From Gammaproteobacteria bacterium (GTDB lineage Bacteria; Pseudomonadota; Gammaproteobacteria; GCA-001735895): a DNA stretch of 12,055 nt. Made by a program: the position numbers and the translations under genes. Below, piece by piece: positions 7,043-12,055 of this stretch. The DNA is taken from the NCBI GenBank assembly GCA_015494335.1, contig WGBK01000203.1, positions 1 to 12,055 of the forward strand, given 5' to 3'. The notes beneath the pieces were generated by a model. That model was given only the letters and a program-made list of their open reading frames with translations, made no database searches and was not told the DNA's origin. Positions within the stretch are counted from its first letter, which is position 1. Each line of letters opens with the position of its first letter.

Positions 7043-10000
7043 ATGAACAAACCCACCCCTTCACACAAACTGATCCAGAGCCTTGGCCTTGCGATCACCA
7101 TGGTGCTGGCTGCCCCGACACAGGCCGCTCCGGGACCCTTGCCCAAGACGCCCCTGTTCCTCACCAACTCCGTCGAGCCGAACGTGTTCTTCCTTCTCGA
7201 TGACTCAGGCAGCATGGACTGGGAAGTGATGTATCCAAACGGAACGGCCGGCATCGCCTCATTCGGTGGCATGCCGATTCTGAACGGTCGGAGTGTAGCC
7301 TACTGGCATCCTGGCTGGCACGGAAATTACATGTACAACTGGTGGATTGAAGTTATCCCCCCCGCCAACTGGAGCGATCCGGATCCTACGGTAACCTGGG
7401 AAGACAACCTCTGGGTTCTTCGCAATCACAATGCGAACAAGTTGTACTACAACCCGGAAGTTACCTATACACCCTGGAAGGGTTCCGACAGCTCCGGCAA
7501 TCCGCTCTATCAGGACGCCAATCCGACTGCCGTGCTGCGCGATCCCACTAATCCGGGCGGCGATACCGTCGACCTGACGCAGACCTATGACTGGTGGGAT
7601 TTCACCACAGGTACCACCTACAACAATGTAACCTATCTCCCCAGTTACTATACCTGGGACGCGGATACCGATGGCGACGGGGAAATCGACCCCAACGAAC
7701 CCCACACCCTCTACGAGATCAAGCCGAGCACACCGGCTTACCCCTCGGGTCGCACTTATGCCGAGGAACTTCAGAACTACGCCAACTGGTTCCAGTACTA
7801 CCGCAAGCGCGAGTTTGCCACCAAGGCCGCTGTGGGTGGCGTCATCAACAACACCGATGCCACGCGGATGGGTTTGCGCGTCATCAACAACGGACAGATT
7901 CAGGATGTCATCACCATGACGAACCCGGCTAACAAGCGGGGTTTTCTGCAACTGTTTTATAACACCCCCTCTCAATACGCGGGCACACCTTTGCGTAGAG
8001 GCCTCGACCGCACGGGTAAATACTTCATGACAACCGGAGCTGGCGCGCCCATTCTCCCGGCCGACCAAGGCGGGGAATGCCAACAGAATTTTGCATTGGT
8101 CATGACCGACGGTTTCTGGAATGGCGGAACGCCTGGAGGCATTGGCAACGCAGACGGCGACAACTCCAGTAACTGGGACGGCAACGCAACCCAGTCTTTC
8201 GACGGCGGAAACTATGCGGACAATTTCTCGGTGACACTCGCCGATGTCGCCATGTTCTATTACGAAAACGACCTCCGCGGCCTGGCCAACAAGGTGCCCA
8301 CCACCGCTGGTGTTGACCTGAATGACCAGCAGCACCTGGTCACCTACACCATCTCCTTCGGCTTGAAGGGAACCCTGGACCCGAAAACCGACAACCCCAC
8401 CGACACAGGCTTTGTTTGGCCCGATCCCATACCGGGAAGTAACGATCTGCAAAAGGTCGATGACCTCTTCCACGCCGCCTACAATGGTCGTGGCCTGTAC
8501 CTGAGCGCACAGGATCCGGTCGAACTCGAAACCTCCCTCAACACGGCCCTGACGGATATTGCCGAACGCACGGCCACGGCTGCCGCCGTAGCGGTAAACT
8601 CGGCCCGCCTGACTTCCGAGTCGGTCGTATATCTGGCCCAGTTCAACTCCAACCGTTGGCAGGGCCGGCTGTTCGCCTTTCCCATCGTCGATCTCAACCT
8701 GGGCACACTGGCCAGCACTCCGAAATGGGAGGCCAACAACGAATTGACCTCACGCGACCTGAGTGCCTCGCCCCGCCAGATACTGACCTGGAACGGCACC
8801 CAGGGAACGCCTTTCGAATGGGATACCAGCAAGCTCACGACGGAAATGATGAACGACCTGCGCACCAATCCCGATGGCAGCACGGGTCCGGATGCCGTAG
8901 CCCAGGCCCGACTCTCCTACCTGAGAGGCGATCGCAGCAATGAAAACAGTGGCTATGCATTCCGTCCCCGTCTCACTCTCTTGGGCGACCTTGTCAACTC
9001 CGGCCCGGTTTTCGTCAGCGCTCCGAATCTGGCCTGGCCCGATACGGCACCCTTCCCGGACAGCACGGGCAGCCGATATTCCGACTTCAAGAACAGCAGC
9101 ATCAAGAACCGAAAGAAGGTCGTCTACATCGGCTCCAATGACGGCATGCTTCATGCTTTCGATGACGATACCGGCGAGGAACTGTTTGCCTACGTTCCCA
9201 ATCTGCTGGCTTCCAGCGATTTGGAGAAGGGCTTTCATTATCTGACCGACCCCAACTACACGCATAACTGGTATGTCGATCTGACTCCTACCCTCTCCGA
9301 TGTATTCATGTCCACGGTCGGCGGCACCGGCTGGCGCACCATTCTCGTCGGAGGCCTGCGCGGCGGCGGCCGGGGCCTGTTTGCCCTTGATGTGACCGAC
9401 CCTAGCAATTTCAATGAAGGCAATGCGAACAAGATGGTCATGTGGGAGTTTTCCTCCGCCGATGACAACGACCTTGGCTACACCTACAGCCGACCCACCA
9501 TTGCCATGGCCAACAACGGACGCTGGGTCGCCATTTTCGGCAACGGATACAACGGCACCGGAGATGGTGCAGCCAAACTCTTCATTCTGGACATCGAAGC
9601 CGGCCAGGATGGCTGGCAACCCGGCGACTATGTCGAGATCACTACCCAGGTCGGGGACACCATCAATCGCAATGGCCTGGCCACGCCCGCCCTGGCCGAC
9701 ATCGACGGCAACGGCACCGTGGATCGCGTCTACGCCGGTGATCTCGAGGGCAACATGTGGGCCTTTGACCTCAGTGGAAACACATCCAGTTCCTGGGATG
9801 TCGCCTACAGCGCCAGTGGCAGCCCGGCTCCCCTGTTCACCACACAGGCCAACCAACCCATTACCGCCAAACCCGTATTGGCCAAACACCCGACCATTCC
9901 GTCTCAATCCTCGCCAAGCAATGCCCCCAACCTGATGGTATATTTCGGCACTGGTCAGTATCTTGTCGAAACAGACAAGTCCAACACCGACACACAGTCT

Positions 10001-10510
10001 TTCTACGGCGTTTGGGACCGGGGCGACCAAAACCTGGATATCAGCAACCTGGTGGAGCAGACCTTTGACACCAGTTATACCGGCCGCGTACTGAGTCGCA
10101 ACTTCGTCGATTACTCGGTCAAATACGGCTGGCGTTTTGATCTGCCGATCCCGGGTGAGAGAGCCGTCACTTCTGCCGTCGCCCGTGGTGATACCGTGTT
10201 CTTCAACACGTTCATCCCGGTAATTGACCCCTGTACTGTGGATGGCTACGGCTACAAGTTTGCCGTGGACATGGTCACAGGCGGATCTCCGAAGAAGACC
10301 GTCATCGATGTCAACCGGGACGGCGTAATCAACAACGACGACAACGAGAACGGTAATAATGGCGTGATCGCGGCCATCCGACAGGATGGTTACCTTCCTG
10401 AACCAGTATTCATCGAAGATCTTGCCTTTACCGGTGAAGTTGCCACCAAGATCAAGAAACTTCCCGATGTACCCACCGGCCGCTTCTCGTGGCAGGAGCT
10501 GATAAAATGA
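7043..10510 (+). CDS. pilY1: Type IV pilus tip adhesin/assembly protein PilY1
   Basis: PilY1 is a large exported protein that sits at the pilus tip, primes assembly with the minor pilins and acts in adhesion and surface sensing. The 1155-residue protein has a Sec signal peptide (cut probably after TQA, residue 28). A von Willebrand A-like part carries the MIDAS DDSGSM (53-58) and a later MTDG (354-357). A C-terminal PilC-type beta-propeller starts near residue 650, with YIGSNDGMLHAFD (near 695) and a VYFGTGQYL stretch. Three likely calcium loops are visible: DTDGDGEIDPNE (208-219, a perfect EF-hand loop), DIDGNGTVD (886-894, at the place of the known PilY1 calcium site) and DVNRDGVINNDD (1089-1100, dockerin-like). 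RGD occurs at 628-630 and 1048-1050. GAGG at 7031-7034 supports the start. Confidence 0.95.
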   Translation: MNKPTPSHKLIQSLGLAITMVLAAPTQAAPGPLPKTPLFLTNSVEPNVFFLLDDSGSMDWEVMYPNGTAGIASFGGMPILNGRSVAYWHPGWHGNYMYNWWIEVIPPANWSDPDPTVTWEDNLWVLRNHNANKLYYNPEVTYTPWKGSDSSGNPLYQDANPTAVLRDPTNPGGDTVDLTQTYDWWDFTTGTTYNNVTYLPSYYTWDADTDGDGEIDPNEPHTLYEIKPSTPAYPSGRTYAEELQNYANWFQYYRKREFATKAAVGGVINNTDATRMGLRVINNGQIQDVITMTNPANKRGFLQLFYNTPSQYAGTPLRRGLDRTGKYFMTTGAGAPILPADQGGECQQNFALVMTDGFWNGGTPGGIGNADGDNSSNWDGNATQSFDGGNYADNFSVTLADVAMFYYENDLRGLANKVPTTAGVDLNDQQHLVTYTISFGLKGTLDPKTDNPTDTGFVWPDPIPGSNDLQKVDDLFHAAYNGRGLYLSAQDPVELETSLNTALTDIAERTATAAAVAVNSARLTSESVVYLAQFNSNRWQGRLFAFPIVDLNLGTLASTPKWEANNELTSRDLSASPRQILTWNGTQGTPFEWDTSKLTTEMMNDLRTNPDGSTGPDAVAQARLSYLRGDRSNENSGYAFRPRLTLLGDLVNSGPVFVSAPNLAWPDTAPFPDSTGSRYSDFKNSSIKNRKKVVYIGSNDGMLHAFDDDTGEELFAYVPNLLASSDLEKGFHYLTDPNYTHNWYVDLTPTLSDVFMSTVGGTGWRTILVGGLRGGGRGLFALDVTDPSNFNEGNANKMVMWEFSSADDNDLGYTYSRPTIAMANNGRWVAIFGNGYNGTGDGAAKLFILDIEAGQDGWQPGDYVEITTQVGDTINRNGLATPALADIDGNGTVDRVYAGDLEGNMWAFDLSGNTSSSWDVAYSASGSPAPLFTTQANQPITAKPVLAKHPTIPSQSSPSNAPNLMVYFGTGQYLVETDKSNTDTQSFYGVWDRGDQNLDISNLVEQTFDTSYTGRVLSRNFVDYSVKYGWRFDLPIPGERAVTSAVARGDTVFFNTFIPVIDPCTVDGYGYKFAVDMVTGGSPKKTVIDVNRDGVINNDDNENGNNGVIAAIRQDGYLPEPVFIEDLAFTGEVATKIKKLPDVPTGRFSWQELIK

Positions 10511-10806
10511 CGATTCATATCAAGAACCTTTCAAGAGCACTCATTCTGCTTGCGCTGTTCGCCGTTCCTCTCGCCCAGGCCAAACTTCTGCTCATCACGG
10601 GCGGAGAGATCCAGTCCCTGAGCAACAGGTCGATGGAAGTGGGCGATCTCTCCTTCCCTCTGTCGCCGACCGTAAAGGTGCTCACTGCCAAGAACAAACG
10701 CATGCGACTTCAGGATCTGAAACGCGGCGACACCGTAAAGGTCGAGGTTCACGAGGTAGCTGGGAAACGTTTCATCGACCGTATCTTTCTGATCCGCAGC
10801 AAATAG
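10507..10806 (+). CDS. pilY2: Small secreted PilY2-like protein
   Basis: This 99-residue protein starts at the ATG overlapping the pilY1 stop (ATGA), with AGGAG 8 bases upstream inside pilY1. A Sec signal peptide is clear, with a hydrophobic core ALILLALFAVPLAQA and cleavage after Ala25. The mature 74 residues are rich in Lys and Arg and seem all beta: GGEIQSLSNRSMEVG, FPLSPTVKVL, LKRGDTVKVEV, then FIDRIFLI. The pattern resembles a small beta-barrel. Its place between pilY1 and pilE is that of P. aeruginosa pilY2, whose product is also a small exported protein. The PilY2 name rests on position, size and signal peptide rather than on motifs I can prove, so it may be a separate family. There are no cysteines. 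Confidence 0.62.
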   Translation: MTIHIKNLSRALILLALFAVPLAQAKLLLITGGEIQSLSNRSMEVGDLSFPLSPTVKVLTAKNKRMRLQDLKRGDTVKVEVHEVAGKRFIDRIFLIRSK

Positions 10807-10818
10807 GTATCCAACATC

Positions 10819-11229
10819 ATGTCCCTGCAAAGAAATCACGGGTTTACGCTCATCGAGTTGATGATTGTCATCGGAATCGTAGCCATAATCGCCGTCGTGG
10901 CAGCAAGCTACTACGGTGACAATGTCATTGCGGCCAAGCGAAGCGACGGCCGGCGCGGTCTTCAGGATACGGCGACCCTGCTCGAAAAATGCAAGAGCCT
11001 GTATGGCAACTACAACAGCCCCAATTGCTCCATCTCCAACGGCGATACCGTCAACTCTCCCGAAGGTCTCTATGTCATTGCCGTTACTTCTGCAGCCTCG
11101 ACCTTCCAGTTGACGGCCACGCCTGCAGCCGGCTCGTCCCAGGTCAATGACAACGATTGCACCAGTATCACACTGGACAACCTCGGCCAGCGTGGCGGCA
11201 CCGGAGCCAACTCCAGCGTCTGCTGGTAA
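10819..11229 (+). CDS. pilE: Type IV minor pilin PilE
   Basis: PilE closes the minor pilin operon and adapts the tip complex to the pilus shaft. The leader MSLQRNHG is very short, followed by FTLIELMIVIGIVAIIAVVA with Glu at +5, an ideal type IVa pilin N-terminus. The 136-residue product has a C-terminal cysteine pair in DCTSITLDNLGQRGG and the final VCW, the D-region typical of PilE. Two more cysteines (EKCKS and PNCSI) could form a second disulfide. A weak AGGT precedes the ATG. It starts 12 bases after the PilY2-like gene. The major pilin PilA also fits this fold, but the length, cysteine pattern and position favour PilE. Confidence 0.9.
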   Translation: MSLQRNHGFTLIELMIVIGIVAIIAVVAASYYGDNVIAAKRSDGRRGLQDTATLLEKCKSLYGNYNSPNCSISNGDTVNSPEGLYVIAVTSAASTFQLTATPAAGSSQVNDNDCTSITLDNLGQRGGTGANSSVCW

Positions 11230-11258
11230 TCCCCACGGCCGCTGTTCGCTTCTGTTTC

Positions 11259-11289
11259 AAGGGCTCTGATATAATCAGCGCCCTTTTTT
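11259..11289 (+). terminator. Rho-independent terminator of the minor pilin operon
   Basis: A hairpin with two stem parts is visible. AAGGGC (11259-11264) pairs with GCCCTT (11280-11285). After one T-C mismatch, CTGAT (11266-11270) pairs with ATCAG (11274-11278), leaving a 3-base loop. A run of six T (11284-11289) follows. It lies 29 bases after the pilE stop, the right place to end the operon transcript. Confidence 0.72.
11267..11275 (+). promoter_or_regulatory. Extended -10 promoter for the PP-loop gene
   Basis: TGATATAAT is a perfect extended -10 (TGnTATAAT) element, 32 bases before the next ATG. The expected start point near 11282 gives a leader of about 26 bases. No good -35 is seen at 17 bases (CGCTTC), which extended -10 promoters can tolerate. 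The element occupies the top of the terminator hairpin described separately. Confidence 0.55.
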
Positions 11290-11307
11290 CTTACCTGCTG
11301 CCTTCCC

Positions 11308-12055
11308 ATGACACGCAAAGCCGTCGCCCTGATCTCCGGAGGACTCGATTCCCTGCTGGCCGCCAAGGTGATGCAGGAGCAGGGCATACATATCGAGGGC
11401 ATCAACTTCTTCACTGGCTTTTGTGTCGAGGGCCATACCCACGCCATCCGCAAGAAGGACAAGGACAAGCCGAAGCGCAACAATGCGCTGTGGGTGGCCG
11501 AACAGCTCGGCATGAAACTGCACATCATCGATATCGTCGAGGAGTACAAGGATGTGGTCATCAACCCGAAACACGGTTATGGCGCACATCTGAATCCCTG
11601 CCTCGATTGCAAGATCTTCATGGTGCGCAAGGCGCATGAGTGGATTCGCGAAAAGGGTTTCGATTTCATCATCACCGGCGAAGTCATGGGCCAGCGCCCC
11701 ATGTCCCAGCGCAAGGAAACCCTGCCGGTGGTACAGCAGGAATCCGGCGCAGAGGATCTGTTGCTACGCCCCTTGTGCGCCAAGAACCTGCCGCCCACGC
11801 TGCCGGAACGGGAAGGCTGGGTGGACCGCGAGCGCCTCTATGACTTCAGCGGCCGTTCGCGCAAGCCGCAGATCGCCCTGGCTCAACAGTTTGGCTTCGA
11901 GGATTACGCCCAACCGGCCGGTGGCTGCTGCTTTCTCACTGACGAAAACTACTCCGTCAAATTGCAGGACCTGTGGACCAACCGCGGCGAGAAACGCTAC
12001 GACATCGATGACATCATGCTGCTCAAGGTAGGCCGCCATCTGCGACCCGAGGGCC
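11308..12055 (+). CDS. PP-loop ATPase, MnmA/ThiI-like tRNA sulfurtransferase (3' partial)
   Basis: The frame opens at ATG 11308 and runs off the end of the window (249 codons seen). It starts with the PP-loop ATP-binding motif LISGGLDS (8-15), as in enzymes that adenylate tRNA uridines for thiolation. NPCLDCK (96-102) has a CxxC and resembles the NPxxxCN region of MnmA. TGEVMGQRPMSQ (123-134) resembles the TGExxGQ motif of ThiI. GGCCF (205-209) sits where MnmA has its second catalytic cysteine. The mix places it in the COG0482-like branch often annotated as tRNA 2-thiouridine enzyme, distinct from true MnmA and ThiI. It has its own promoter and no visible Shine-Dalgarno sequence. Exact target is unknown. 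Confidence 0.75.
   Translation, partial: MTRKAVALISGGLDSLLAAKVMQEQGIHIEGINFFTGFCVEGHTHAIRKKDKDKPKRNNALWVAEQLGMKLHIIDIVEEYKDVVINPKHGYGAHLNPCLDCKIFMVRKAHEWIREKGFDFIITGEVMGQRPMSQRKETLPVVQQESGAEDLLLRPLCAKNLPPTLPEREGWVDRERLYDFSGRSRKPQIALAQQFGFEDYAQPAGGCCFLTDENYSVKLQDLWTNRGEKRYDIDDIMLLKVGRHLRPEG

Noticed and set aside
7259..8473. Minus-strand open frame of 404 codons opposite the pilY1 N-terminal half
   Set aside because: The composition is typical of reverse-strand shadow frames (Val, Gly and Ile rich, no motif), and the overlap with a certain gene is complete.
8750..10030. Long minus-strand open frame (426 codons) opposite pilY1
   Set aside because: It is the antisense shadow of pilY1 in GC-rich DNA, with no recognisable domain, while the plus strand encodes a clear PilY1 propeller.

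Overview
The window looks like a GC-rich gammaproteobacterial chromosome. The protein sequences and the gene orders thiS-thiG-trmB and fimT/U-pilV-pilW-pilX-pilY1-(pilY2)-pilE resemble those of Pseudomonas and of sulfur-oxidising or Chromatiales-type gammaproteobacteria. The exact genus cannot be told from sequence inspection alone. I see no tRNA or rRNA genes, CRISPR arrays, insertion sequences, phage genes or attachment sites, and coding density is very high.

Left part (1-3175). The window opens inside a SulP-type anion transporter with a C-terminal STAS domain (+ strand, 5' end missing). It meets tail to tail a three-gene minus-strand operon, thiS-thiG-trmB. ThiS is the sulfur carrier and ThiG the thiazole synthase of thiamin biosynthesis. 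TrmB is the tRNA guanine-N7 methyltransferase. The two facing stop codons share the four bases TTAA.

Middle (3176-4368). A 98-bp divergent intergenic region separates thiS from thiO, which encodes the FAD-dependent glycine oxidase that makes the dehydroglycine (iminoglycine) used by ThiG. The divergent thiO/thiSG pair therefore forms one metabolic unit. It uses the oxygen-dependent ThiO route, and no ThiH is seen in the window.

Right part (4369-11229). A complete type IVa minor pilin and adhesin operon is present: fimT/fimU-like, pilV, pilW, pilX, pilY1, a small secreted PilY2-like protein, and pilE. Most junctions are ATGA-type overlaps or short gaps, as in a single translationally coupled transcript. 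Minor pilins and PilY1 form the priming and tip complex of the type IV pilus. PilY1 carries a MIDAS motif, three putative calcium loops and two RGD triplets. Upstream of the operon lie a perfect CRP/Vfr palindrome (inside the end of thiO) and an 8-of-9 match to the Pseudomonas AlgR box as I recall it. The operon ends in a rho-independent hairpin that also contains a perfect extended -10 promoter element (TGATATAAT) pointing to the next gene.

End (11308-12055). A PP-loop ATPase related to the MnmA and ThiI tRNA sulfurtransferases starts here and runs off the window.

The window is mostly well-understood housekeeping and pilus biology. I did not find a clearly new system. The most interesting points are regulatory (CRP and AlgR-like sites, the merged terminator and promoter) and structural (PilY1 calcium loops, the alanine at the FimT processing site, the small PilY2-like protein, and the uncertain identity of the last gene).
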